Shown piece after piece: positions 18,631 to 28,374 of a stretch of 64,000 bases of DNA. The stretch spans positions 113,260 to 177,259 of the forward strand of contig JANMYM010000036.1 of the NCBI GenBank assembly GCA_031382085.1, given 5' to 3'. How positions within the stretch are numbered: the first letter of the stretch is position 1; each line of letters begins with the position of its first letter. A program made the translations under genes and the position numbers. The DNA is from UBA964 sp031382085. GTDB lineage: Bacteria; Pseudomonadota; Gammaproteobacteria; Steroidobacterales; Steroidobacteraceae. The notes below the pieces were generated by a model. That model worked only from the letters and a program-made list of their open reading frames with translations, did not search any database and was not told the origin of the DNA.

Positions 18631-18652
18631 CATCAATTGCTGAGGTAGCTCC

Positions 18653-20059
<1,407 letters not shown>

Positions 20060-20092
20060 CCGCGGCCCAGCCGCCGGGCCGCGGCGGCAACG

Positions 20093-20701
20093 CTAGAGCG
20101 GCCTCAGCTCCGCCGTGTTAGGTGTGAGCTGCGACAGCAGGCGTTTCCAGCCTGGCGACATGGCGCTGGTCAGGGTCGCAGCGGCGCCCGGATCCACGAC
20201 CGGAAATTCCGCGGGCAGGCTCTCGAGTCGCAGGCAGTGGATCGGGATCCCTTTTGGAAAACGCGCTCCCTCCGTGAAAACAACCCTGCCGGCAACGCCC
20301 AGTTCCGGCACCAGTCGCGAGAGTACCGCCACCCGGTCCAGCAGAGCCGGTAAAGGGTTCGAAAAAGTATTGCGGCCGGCGCCGCGCATGACCGTCCACT
20401 CCGCCATGTTCTCGGAGCCGAACACATTACCTGTGACGTCGCGCACATCCAGCAATAACAGGCCGCGCGTGGTCAGCAGCAGCCAATCCAGATGCAGCTG
20501 CCCGCCGTTGCCGTCGGCCACCAGCATGTTTCGCACATGCGACAAGGCGACCATGGAGATGCTCGCCTCGCGCCTCTGCAGGCGGCGCCGCAATTGCCAG
20601 CGCCGCCACAGGACAACCGCGCCCGTGGCAATGCCAATCGCTAGCAAGCCAAACAAGACCGCCAACAGCAGCGTCTGTTGTTCGTTGTCGAGACCGCTCA
20701 T
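20093..20701 (-). CDS. NERD-domain membrane-anchored protein
   Basis: A 202-residue protein. One N-terminal membrane segment (TLLLAVLFGLLAIGIATGAVVLW, about residues 10-32) is followed by a basic linker and a nuclease-related domain: LHLDWLLLTTRGLLLLDVRDVTG, then FGSENMAEWTV and FSNPLPALLDRVAVL. This order fits NERD, whose (D/E)-x-K-like core is partly kept as LLDVRD. NERD proteins are suspected of nucleic-acid processing. The start codon overlaps the thrC stop, so it is the fourth gene of the thr operon by position. Confidence 0.75.
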   Translation of the reverse strand: MSGLDNEQQTLLLAVLFGLLAIGIATGAVVLWRRWQLRRRLQRREASISMVALSHVRNMLVADGNGGQLHLDWLLLTTRGLLLLDVRDVTGNVFGSENMAEWTVMRGAGRNTFSNPLPALLDRVAVLSRLVPELGVAGRVVFTEGARFPKGIPIHCLRLESLPAEFPVVDPGAAATLTSAMSPGWKRLLSQLTPNTAELRPL

Positions 20702-22008
20702 GCTGATGCGGCTGCCAGCAATGCGGCGCGCAGCGCGGCCAGGTCCGCAGGCAGGGTTTCAAATCGGCTCGGCCGGTCATACAGCGCCTGCAGGCTGGGC
20801 GGCGTACGCAGTGCTGCGCCCACCAGGGGCTGCAAGATTTCACTGAACTTGGCCGGGTGGGCGGTTGCGACGATCACCCAATGGTGCGCAGTTTTCTCGG
20901 TCGCCGGTAGTTGCGCATAAGCCTCGGCGGCAACTGCAGTATGTGGACACCAGACTCGCTGGTATTGAGCGAAATCCGCGACAATACGCGCCGCGATCTC
21001 CGCGTCAGTGATGCTGACCGAGCTCACGGCACCCCGCAGCGTCTCGATGGCCGGAAACAGGTGCCGCAGCCGTTCCATATTGGACGGATCGCCGACGTCC
21101 ATCGCGGATGCCAAGGTCGCCTGGGTCGCGCGCGGCTGCCAGTCCGCGCTCGCGAGAAAATCCGGGATGGTCCGATTGGCATTCACGGCTAACACAACGC
21201 GGTCGATCGGCAGGCCCAGGTGCCGCGCCCAGATGCAGGCCAACGCGTTGCCCAGATTGCCTGTCGGGATGATGAAACTGGCGTGACGGCCGTAACGGCG
21301 CCAGACCGACATGCTGGCGCGCGCGTAGTAGGACGCCTGCGGCAGCAGGCGCCCGAGATTGATGCTGTTAGCCGATGACAGCTCGAAGCTGGCGCGCAAC
21401 GTGGCATCGGCAAACGCCTGTTTCACGAGTCGCTGGCAATCATCGAAGCTGCCACGCACGGCGAAAGCGCGCACATTGCCACCCCAGCAGGTCAGCTGTT
21501 GCTGCTGGGTTGGCGACACCAGCCCTTGCGGGAACAACACCGTGACTGCCGCGCCCGGGCGGCCATAAAAAGCGGCCGCAACTGCACCACCGGTATCGCC
21601 CGAGGTCGCCACCAGGACCTGCGTGTCGGGCTCCTGCGCATGCCGCAACCGTGTTAGTGTCGCGGCCAGGAAACGCGCGCCGATATCCTTGAACGCGGCC
21701 GTCGGGCCGTGAAAGAGTTCCAGCACCTCATACCGGCCGCTGTCATCCACCGGTGTCAACGGCACCGGAAAATCAAAGGCATCGCGGTTGATGTCGGCCA
21801 GGCCCGGAGCCAGCGCATCACCCGCGGCGAACGGCCCGATCAGGCGCGTTGCGAAATCATCGAGCCCGCCGGCATCGCCAAAATTCTCAAGGCCGAGGCG
21901 GGGCCAGGTCGCAGGCACATAGAGTCCGCCATCGCCTGCCAGCCCCTGGCGCAGCGCAGCGCCGAAGCTAACAGGCGGTACGCCGTCGCGGGTGCTGACA
22001 AACTGCAT
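20698..22008 (-). CDS. thrC: Threonine synthase
   Basis: A 436-residue PLP enzyme converting O-phosphohomoserine to threonine. MQFVSTRDGVPPVSF is the standard N-terminus of this short-chain class. The PLP lysine is Lys107 in LFHGPTAAFKDIGARFLAATL. ATSGDTGGAVAAAFYGRPG binds the cofactor phosphate, and SANSINLGRLLPQASYY and IPTGNLGNALACIWA follow. It lies 3 bases after thrB, with NERD next. Confidence 0.97.
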   Translation of the reverse strand: MQFVSTRDGVPPVSFGAALRQGLAGDGGLYVPATWPRLGLENFGDAGGLDDFATRLIGPFAAGDALAPGLADINRDAFDFPVPLTPVDDSGRYEVLELFHGPTAAFKDIGARFLAATLTRLRHAQEPDTQVLVATSGDTGGAVAAAFYGRPGAAVTVLFPQGLVSPTQQQQLTCWGGNVRAFAVRGSFDDCQRLVKQAFADATLRASFELSSANSINLGRLLPQASYYARASMSVWRRYGRHASFIIPTGNLGNALACIWARHLGLPIDRVVLAVNANRTIPDFLASADWQPRATQATLASAMDVGDPSNMERLRHLFPAIETLRGAVSSVSITDAEIAARIVADFAQYQRVWCPHTAVAAEAYAQLPATEKTAHHWVIVATAHPAKFSEILQPLVGAALRTPPSLQALYDRPSRFETLPADLAALRAALLAAASA

Positions 22009-22011
22009 TCG

Positions 22012-22950
22012 CTAGCTGCTCGCGACGACGCGCGCGCCCGGCGAATCGAGCGTCGTTACCCAGTGGTCGCTGGCGATCTTGAGCCGGTCAAACTCGCGCA
22101 CCATCGCCGCGCACACCGCATTCGCTACCGGCTCCAGCGCCCAGGCGAAAATCGTCGGGCCAGCGCCCGAAATCGAACACCCTAACGCGCCCGCGGCGAG
22201 AGCCGCCTGGCGCACGTCACTGAAACCGGGGATCAGCTGCTGACGTTGCGGCTGGATGACCACGTCGTTGAGCCCTTCGCGGATCAACTCGAGGTCATTG
22301 GTATAGCAACCCGAAATGAACCCGGCAAGGTTTGCCGTTTGCCAGACGAAATCAGACATGGCCACTTCGCGGCGCAGGATCGAACGCGCGGACTTGGTCG
22401 AGAGAAACATGTGCGGGTGGACGATCACCGCACGTATGCCGGGCGGCACCGGAATATTCTTCACGCGCGGATGGTCGATACCGACCGTCAGCACCAGGCC
22501 GCCAAAAAGACTGGGAGCTATGTTATCGACATGCACCGAACCACTCGCGACGGCCTCGCCCTGCATCGCAAACTTGAGCAGATCAAGTTTGCCGAGCGGC
22601 CGATCCAGCAGCGCATTGGCCGCGACCGCGGCCGCCACGGCCGAGGAAGCCGATCCGCCCAGCCCCGACCCCAGCGGAATCCCTTTTTCGATCTGCATGT
22701 CAAAACCAAACGCAGGCTTGACCGATTCCACCAGAGCTAACAACGAGCGTCCGGCGGTATTGCTGGCCGCATCGAGCGGCAGGTCGGCGACCGGCCCGGT
22801 AATCTTGCTGATGCGCACGCCTGGTGTCGTGCTGCGCACGACCGTCACCCGATCACCCAGCGAATCGACGGCGAAACCCAGGATGTCAAAACCAATGGCC
22901 ACATTGCCGACCGATGCGGCAGCAAACGCGGTCGCGGATCTCAAGCTCAC
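22012..22950 (-). CDS. thrB: Homoserine kinase
   Basis: A 312-residue GHMP-family kinase phosphorylating homoserine. The ATP loop is KGIPLGSGLGGSASSAVAAA near residues 86-105. AFAAASVGNVAIGFDILGFA at the N-terminus and GCSISGAGPTIFAWA near the C-terminus are GHMP motifs 1 and 3. It starts inside the thrA stop codon (ATGA), showing tight coupling in the thrA-thrB-thrC order. Confidence 0.97.
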   Translation of the reverse strand: MSLRSATAFAAASVGNVAIGFDILGFAVDSLGDRVTVVRSTTPGVRISKITGPVADLPLDAASNTAGRSLLALVESVKPAFGFDMQIEKGIPLGSGLGGSASSAVAAAVAANALLDRPLGKLDLLKFAMQGEAVASGSVHVDNIAPSLFGGLVLTVGIDHPRVKNIPVPPGIRAVIVHPHMFLSTKSARSILRREVAMSDFVWQTANLAGFISGCYTNDLELIREGLNDVVIQPQRQQLIPGFSDVRQAALAAGALGCSISGAGPTIFAWALEPVANAVCAAMVREFDRLKIASDHWVTTLDSPGARVVASS

Positions 22951-25436
22951 AAGCGGGCTCCCAGGTACGTGGTCAGGCGCAGGATGTCGGCAAAAGCGCC
23001 GCCCGCAGTCACTTCCGGACCTGCGCCCGGCCCTTGCACGATGAGCGGATTGTTGCAGTAACGGCGCGTCGCAAATCGCACCACGTTGTCGGTCAGCGCG
23101 ATATTAGCAAATGCGTGACGGGTATCGAATTCCAGCAAACCGACCGCGGCCTTGCCGTCCGCCGATATTCGCCCGACGTAGCGCAACACCGTGCCGCGCT
23201 CGCGCGCCGCCTGCAGGTGTTTCGCCATGACCGCATCGTGTTGCGGCAGACGGGTCATGAATTCCTCGACCGTGCCCAACTCAAGCCCTGCGGGCACCAG
23301 GCTTTCGACTGCGACATCGCTCATCTCGAGCGCCAGGCCCATTTCGCGGCCCAGGATGATCAGCTTGCGCGCCACGTCCATGCCGGAGAGATCGTCGCGC
23401 GGATCTGGCTCCGTATAACCCCTCTGTTTCGCGTCCCGCACGATGCCGGAAAAAGGCTGCGTGCCGTCGTAGACGTTGAACAGGTAAGCCAGCGTGCCGG
23501 AAAAAATACCCTCGATCGAGGTGATCTCATCGCCGGTCTCGCGCAGGTCGCGCAGCGTCTGGATTACCGGCAAGCCCGCGCCTACCGTCGTCTCGTAGAG
23601 GTAATGGCTGCCGGCGGCCTTGCGCGCCTCCTGCAGCGCACGATACTCGGCGAGCGACGCGCTGTTGGCTTTCTTGTTAGGCGTCACCACGTGCACGCCG
23701 GCGGCAAGCCAGCCGCGGTAGTGCTTTGCCACGTCGCTGCTCGCGGTGCAGTCGACTATCAGCGCATGCGGCAGATAGTCGACATGTACATGGTCAACGA
23801 AGGCCTTGAAATTGGCGGGTTCAGTCGCCGCCGCGAGTTCCTCGCGCCAGCGCGACAGATCCACGCCCCGGTCGCTCAGCAACAGCTTGCGCGACGACAT
23901 GATGGCGCGGACCCGCAAGTCCACGTTGAACTCGCGCTGCAGCCGCTCGCGCTGCGAGGCCAGCTGGTCTAACAACACGCGCCCCACGGTGCCCGGACCA
24001 ATGAGACCGATGGAAACCGTGTGCGGCGACAGGTAAAAACTCGCATGCACCGCACGCAGAGCGCGCGTCGCCTGGCGGCCGTCCACGACCACGGAAATAT
24101 TGCGCTCCGACGCACCCTGCGCCATGGCGCGCACGTTGACCGAGGCCCCGCCCAGGGCATTGAATACCTTGGCAGCGACGCCGGGCGTGCCCGCCATGCC
24201 GTCGCCGACCACCGCGAGGATCGCAAGATCCGCGTCGACTTCCACCGCCTGGATCTGGCCCTCGGCAAGTTCTCGGGCAAAAACCAGCTTTAGCGCGCGT
24301 ACCGCCCGTTCCGCCTGATCGAGCGGCACCGCGCAACTGATCGAATGCTCGGAACTGGCCTGTGAAATCAGGATGACTGAAATGCTCTCTTCGCGCAGCG
24401 CGCCGAACAGTCGATGCGCGGTGCCGGGCACGCCGATCATGCCCGCGCCTTCGAGATTGATCAGCGCGATCTTTTCGATCGTGGTGATGCCTTTGACAGG
24501 CAGCTTCGAGGTCGGGTTCGAACAGATCAGCGTCGCTGCATGATCCGGCGCAAAGGTATTGCGAATCCAGATCGGAATATTCCCGCCGACGGCTGGCGCC
24601 ATGGTCTGCGGATGAATGACTTTCGCGCCGAAATAAGCGAGCTCCATCGCTTCGTTGTAAGACAGCGAGTCGATAACCTGCGCGTCCGGAACGCGGCGCG
24701 GATCGGCGGACAGCACGCCGTCGACGTCGGTCCAGATATGGATTTCGCGCGCGTCCAGCAAGGCGCCGAATATCGAACCGGAGAAATCGCTGCCGTTGCG
24801 GCCTAACGTTGTCTGCACTCCGCGCCGGTCGCTGGCAATGAAACCGGTGATGATCAACGTGCCCTGAAAACCCTTCGGCACCAGGCGCTGCAGATTGGCG
24901 CGCGACTCGGTCCACTGTACCGCCGGGCCTAACGAACCCCACTCGACCACCACGACTTCGCGCGCGTCAAGCCAACGCACCTCACCGGGCCGCGCCGCAA
25001 GGTGCTCGAAATATTCACGAAACAGCCGCGTCGACCAGACTTCGCCGTAGCCGGAAATCAGGTCGAGAATATTCTTGGACGCAGCGCGCGTCAGCCGTAC
25101 GGTCTGCAGGATGCCTTCTATGTCGTGGCAATCGCGATCAAAGCCCGCCATGTAGAGCTGCGCCGCCTTGGGCTCGAGCAGCGCCGTTGCGATGACCGAA
25201 TGGCGCTCGCGGAGCTTTTCGATGCTGGCGCGCAATGCCGGGTCCTGACGCTCGGCCAGTGTGACCAGTCCGATCAGGGCATCGGTCACGCCCTTGCAGG
25301 CCGACAACACCACGCCCACGGGGCCCGGTGGCTGCGACCGCAAAATCGCGGCGACGCGCTCGAAGCACCCAGCATCCGCGACGCTGGAACCACCAAATTT
25401 GTGTACGACCCAGGGGGACGCTGACGGGGCAGGCAT
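22947..25436 (-). CDS. thrA: Bifunctional aspartokinase / homoserine dehydrogenase
   Basis: About 829 residues. The aspartokinase domain opens with VVHKFGGSSVADAGCF and includes GFIASDRRGVQTTLGRNGSDFSG. Two ACT regulatory domains follow (GAGMIGVPGTAHRLFGAL; VVGDGMAGTPGVAAKVFNAL), giving threonine feedback in this family. The homoserine dehydrogenase part has GLIGPGTVGRVLLDQL (NAD(P) fold) and EGIFSGTLAYLFN. I favour the ATG at 25436 (MPAPSASPWVVHKFGGSS), but no Shine-Dalgarno sequence fits between it and a flanking inverted repeat; a TTG at 25475 is possible. No threonine leader peptide is seen. Confidence 0.95.
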   Translation of the reverse strand: MPAPSASPWVVHKFGGSSVADAGCFERVAAILRSQPPGPVGVVLSACKGVTDALIGLVTLAERQDPALRASIEKLRERHSVIATALLEPKAAQLYMAGFDRDCHDIEGILQTVRLTRAASKNILDLISGYGEVWSTRLFREYFEHLAARPGEVRWLDAREVVVVEWGSLGPAVQWTESRANLQRLVPKGFQGTLIITGFIASDRRGVQTTLGRNGSDFSGSIFGALLDAREIHIWTDVDGVLSADPRRVPDAQVIDSLSYNEAMELAYFGAKVIHPQTMAPAVGGNIPIWIRNTFAPDHAATLICSNPTSKLPVKGITTIEKIALINLEGAGMIGVPGTAHRLFGALREESISVILISQASSEHSISCAVPLDQAERAVRALKLVFARELAEGQIQAVEVDADLAILAVVGDGMAGTPGVAAKVFNALGGASVNVRAMAQGASERNISVVVDGRQATRALRAVHASFYLSPHTVSIGLIGPGTVGRVLLDQLASQRERLQREFNVDLRVRAIMSSRKLLLSDRGVDLSRWREELAAATEPANFKAFVDHVHVDYLPHALIVDCTASSDVAKHYRGWLAAGVHVVTPNKKANSASLAEYRALQEARKAAGSHYLYETTVGAGLPVIQTLRDLRETGDEITSIEGIFSGTLAYLFNVYDGTQPFSGIVRDAKQRGYTEPDPRDDLSGMDVARKLIILGREMGLALEMSDVAVESLVPAGLELGTVEEFMTRLPQHDAVMAKHLQAARERGTVLRYVGRISADGKAAVGLLEFDTRHAFANIALTDNVVRFATRRYCNNPLIVQGPGAGPEVTAGGAFADILRLTTYLGARL

Positions 25437-25451
25437 AAAGTTCGAAACTTT
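25437..25451. promoter_or_regulatory. Inverted repeat directly upstream of thrA start
   Basis: AAAGTT-CGA-AACTTT forms a 6-bp inverted repeat abutting the preferred thrA ATG, in the 66-base gap shared with the divergent xdhC-like gene. It could be an operator or RNA hairpin controlling either gene. No terminator-antiterminator structure or leader ORF rich in Thr/Ile codons is present, so classical thr attenuation is not supported. Confidence 0.35.
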
Positions 25452-25502
25452 ACTTCGCAAGCGGTTGAACGGCAAGGCAGATTACGGCTTTAATCGCTGC
25501 CC

Positions 25503-26501
25503 ATGGAGAATCAGATCAAGCCCCTGCTGCCGCTCTATTACGGTGCGCGTGCGGCGGGCGAGGCACTGGCGTTGGCGACGCTGATTGAAACGGCGGGTTC
25601 GACCTACCGCAAGACCGGAACGCAGATGCTGATCGCGCAGGACGGGCGCTACGCCGGCCTGCTCTCCGGCGGCTGCCTGGAGGGCGACCTCGCGGAACGC
25701 GCCCGCACCGTGATTACGAGCGGCGCGGCCTGCTTTGCAAGCTACGACATGCGCGGCCCTGACGATCAGCTCTGGGGACTGGGCTCCGGCTGCGAAGGCG
25801 CGATGCGCATCCTGCTGAGCTATTGCGGCCCTAACAACGACTATGCGCCTCTGCCCTGGCTGGAGGCGACCCTGACGGCGGCCGAGGCACACAAGTACGC
25901 GCTGGTAATCGCGGGCTCGGCAGAGCGGCTGGGGAAATGCCTGCGGAGTGACACCGCTACTGCGGCACTGCCCGGTGAAAGTCTGCTGTGGATTGCGCTT
26001 AAACCGCCACCGTCGCTGCTGCTGTGCGGTGGCGGTCCCGATGCCGTTCCGGTGGCGGAACTGGCGCGTTTCCTGGGCTGGCGCGTCGAGGTCCTGGATC
26101 ATCGGCCGGCCTATGTCGACGCAGGGCGCTTTGCCCCAGGCGTGCGCGTGCGCCAGGCGCGCCCGGCGCCGCTCAACACCTGCAGCGCAACGCCCATGCC
26201 GGACGCAGCGGTCATCATGAGCCATCACCTGGACACCGACCGCGGCTGGCTGGTGGCCCTCGCCAGCCGGCCTCCGGGCTATGTCGGTTTGTTAGGCCCG
26301 GCGCCACGGCGCGAGAAATTGTTAGGCGAACTGACGGTGGAGCAGCGCCAGGCGTTGGCAGGCGTGTTGCGCGCACCGGTTGGGCTGGATCTCGGCGGCC
26401 GATCGCCGGAGAGCATCGCACTGGCGATCATCAGCGAAATCCAGGCGGCGCTGCACCAGCGGCGCGGACAGCCGTTCTCAGAGCAGCAGACGCCCGCATG
26501 A
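25503..26501 (+). CDS. XdhC/CoxI family molybdenum hydroxylase maturation protein
   Basis: A 332-residue protein of the XdhC/CoxI family, which binds molybdenum cofactor and helps sulfurate and insert it into xanthine dehydrogenase-type enzymes. N-terminal XdhC domain: ALATLIETAGSTYRKTGTQML and GLLSGGCLEGDLAERA with the conserved Cys. C-terminal Rossmann domain: LLLCGGGPDAVPVAELARFLGW and HRPAYVDAGRF, then VIMSHHLDTDRGWL. The likely client is the large molybdenum hydroxylase subunit encoded at 28375-30474. The gene carries three copies of the dispersed TGTTAGS/SCTAACA word. Confidence 0.9.
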   Translation: MENQIKPLLPLYYGARAAGEALALATLIETAGSTYRKTGTQMLIAQDGRYAGLLSGGCLEGDLAERARTVITSGAACFASYDMRGPDDQLWGLGSGCEGAMRILLSYCGPNNDYAPLPWLEATLTAAEAHKYALVIAGSAERLGKCLRSDTATAALPGESLLWIALKPPPSLLLCGGGPDAVPVAELARFLGWRVEVLDHRPAYVDAGRFAPGVRVRQARPAPLNTCSATPMPDAAVIMSHHLDTDRGWLVALASRPPGYVGLLGPAPRREKLLGELTVEQRQALAGVLRAPVGLDLGGRSPESIALAIISEIQAALHQRRGQPFSEQQTPA

Positions 26502-26543
26502 ACCTGCTGTTGTCATGCACCGGCCTCAGCTAGGCTAGCACCA

Positions 26544-27485
26544 GTGATGCGACCAACACTTCAAATTGCCGTCAGCGCCTGCATGCTGCTGCTGGGCTCG
26601 CTCAAGGGGTCGGCGGCGGACAAGACCGCAACGGCCACGACACTGCGCGACTGCCCGACCTGCCCGGAGTTGGTGGTAATTCCGGCCGGGTCTTTTCTGA
26701 TGGGCACGCCGAAAGCCATACAGGTGCCGACCGAAGTGCCGGCGGAACTGGATCCCGTTGACATTACAATCAGCAGACCGTTCGCGCTCGGCCGTTTCGA
26801 GCTGACACGCGGCGAGTATCAGGAATTTGTGACGGCCACAGGCTACAGCCCGCCCGATCCGCACTGTCGCACCTGGGCCCCGGACCTCAAGGCATTTCGC
26901 GACCTGCGGCGCGGCTGGCAGCAAGCCAACATCCCGGCAGTGCCGACCGACCGCCACCCTGTTAGCTGCATCAGCTGGCATGATGGCAGGGCTTATCTCG
27001 CCTGGTTGTCAAAGAAGACCGGCAGGAATTACCGGCTGCCGAGCGAGACCGAGTGGGAATACGCCGCGCGTGGCGCGACCCGGACCTTGTATCCCACCGG
27101 CAAGGATTCGCGCGGAATCTGCCGCCAGGCCAACCTGCACGATCAGCACACCGCCGCCCGCTACCCGCTGGCATGGACCGTGGCGCCGTGCGATGACGGC
27201 TTCGCCGATGTCGCGCCCGTGGGCAGCCTGCAGCCTAACAATTTCGGGCTGTACGACATGTTAGGTAACGTCTGGGAATGGGCGCAAGACTGCGCCAGCC
27301 TGAGCTACTTCGGCCGGCCGCTGGATCAGCGCGCTTGGACCTGGGACGGGGGCTGCAAGCGCCGCATCCAGCGCGGTGGCGGCTGGATCACCGGACCGGA
27401 ACGGACCCGGCCCGGTTTTCATGGTGACGGCGACGATGGCGACCGCGCCGACTTTGCCGGCATGCGCGTGGCGAGGGACCTGTGA
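26544..27485 (+). CDS. SUMF1/FGE-sulfatase domain protein (first of a tandem pair)
   Basis: A 313-residue exported protein with a signal peptide (LQIAVSACMLLLGSLKGSAA). The domain begins DCPTCPELVVIPAGSFLMGT and includes ALGRFELTRGEYQEFV, CISWHDGRAYLAWLSKKTG, YRLPSETEWEYAARGA and FGLYDMLGNVWEWAQDC, the usual formylglycine-generating-enzyme fold. The C-terminal RGGGWITGPERTRPGF region has none of the active-site cysteines of true FGE. It is therefore not expected to make formylglycine; non-enzymatic or other roles are known in this superfamily. It overlaps the second copy by 1-4 bases. Confidence 0.85.
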   Translation: MMRPTLQIAVSACMLLLGSLKGSAADKTATATTLRDCPTCPELVVIPAGSFLMGTPKAIQVPTEVPAELDPVDITISRPFALGRFELTRGEYQEFVTATGYSPPDPHCRTWAPDLKAFRDLRRGWQQANIPAVPTDRHPVSCISWHDGRAYLAWLSKKTGRNYRLPSETEWEYAARGATRTLYPTGKDSRGICRQANLHDQHTAARYPLAWTVAPCDDGFADVAPVGSLQPNNFGLYDMLGNVWEWAQDCASLSYFGRPLDQRAWTWDGGCKRRIQRGGGWITGPERTRPGFHGDGDDGDRADFAGMRVARDL

Positions 27486-28351
27486 TGTTAGGCCGCATGC
27501 TGATCCTGGCGATGCTGGCGGCCAGCGGCAGTGCCGCCGCACAGCAACAGGACTGCCCTGACTGCCCGGAAGTGGTCAAGGTGCCGCTTGGCGGTTTCCT
27601 CATGGGCAGCAGCCGCGACGATTATGAAAACGATCTCGCGAGCGGCGAAACGCCGGCTCTGCCGGTGAATATCCGGCATGACTTCTGGATCGGTCGCTTT
27701 GAAGTCACGCACGCGCAGTGGTCCGCATTTCGCGCAGCAGCCCCCGGCACCGATGCCAGTCCCGCTTGTGAGCCCGGCTCGCGGGCGCCCGCAGCGCCGG
27801 TCACCTGCATTTCACTCAGCGCGATCACCGGCTATCTGGCCTGGTTGTCTGACAAGACCGGCCAGCACTATCGCCTGCCCTCGGAAGCGGAGTGGGAATA
27901 TGCGGCGCGCGCCGGTTCGCGCGGCGCGCGCTTCTGGAGCAATCGCGATTCGCATGAAGGCGTTTCGATTTCACGCGCCTGCGATTTTGGCAATGTCTAT
28001 GACGTCAGCGGGCGTGATCAGACGCGCACCGACCCATACGCGCGTTGCGCCGACGGCTACGCGCTGCTGGCGCCGGTGGGCAGTTTTCTGCCGAATGACT
28101 TCGGGCTTTACGACACGACCGGCAATGCGCGCGAGCGCGTCGCGGATTGTTTCACGCGCAGCTACAAAGGCCGGCCGCAGGACGAGCGGACCTGGAGCTG
28201 GGCCGAATGCCGCTACCATGGTGTGCGTGGCGGATCCTACCTGACGCGGCCTCTCGGGGAGCGCAGCGCCGCGCGCGACTTTGCCGACGACGGCACGGCA
28301 TCGGCAGCGCCGGATCTCGGTTTCCGGGTCGTGCGCGACGCCCGGCCTTGA
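27485..28351 (+). CDS. SUMF1/FGE-sulfatase domain protein (second of a tandem pair)
   Basis: About 288 residues, signal peptide MLGRMLILAMLAASGSAAA. The same order of blocks as its neighbour: DCPDCPEVVKVPLGGFLMGS, WIGRFEVTHAQWSAF, YLAWLSDKTGQHYRLPSEAE, WEYAARAGSRG, FGLYDTTGNARERVADC and RGGSYLTRPLGERSAARDF. Active-site cysteines of FGE are missing here too. The two copies have clearly diverged, so the duplication is not recent. The start ATG overlaps the stop of the first copy (TGATG). Confidence 0.85.
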   Translation: MLGRMLILAMLAASGSAAAQQQDCPDCPEVVKVPLGGFLMGSSRDDYENDLASGETPALPVNIRHDFWIGRFEVTHAQWSAFRAAAPGTDASPACEPGSRAPAAPVTCISLSAITGYLAWLSDKTGQHYRLPSEAEWEYAARAGSRGARFWSNRDSHEGVSISRACDFGNVYDVSGRDQTRTDPYARCADGYALLAPVGSFLPNDFGLYDTTGNARERVADCFTRSYKGRPQDERTWSWAECRYHGVRGGSYLTRPLGERSAARDFADDGTASAAPDLGFRVVRDARP

Positions 28352-28374
28352 GCCGTTTTGCCGGATCTTTTTTG
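28344..28374 (+). terminator. Possible intrinsic terminator after the SUMF1 pair
   Basis: CCGGC and GCCGG, separated by 12 bases, form a short stem that overlaps the stop codon and is followed by ATCTTTTTT, in the 23-base gap before the convergent molybdenum hydroxylase gene. The stem is only 5 bp, so support is modest. Confidence 0.35.

Noticed and set aside
22947..25503. A thr attenuator leader upstream of thrA
   Set aside because: Only 66 bases separate the divergent genes and no Thr/Ile-rich leader frame or alternative hairpins are present.
26544..28351. True formylglycine-generating enzymes
   Set aside because: Both proteins lack the catalytic cysteines and no sulfatase is nearby.
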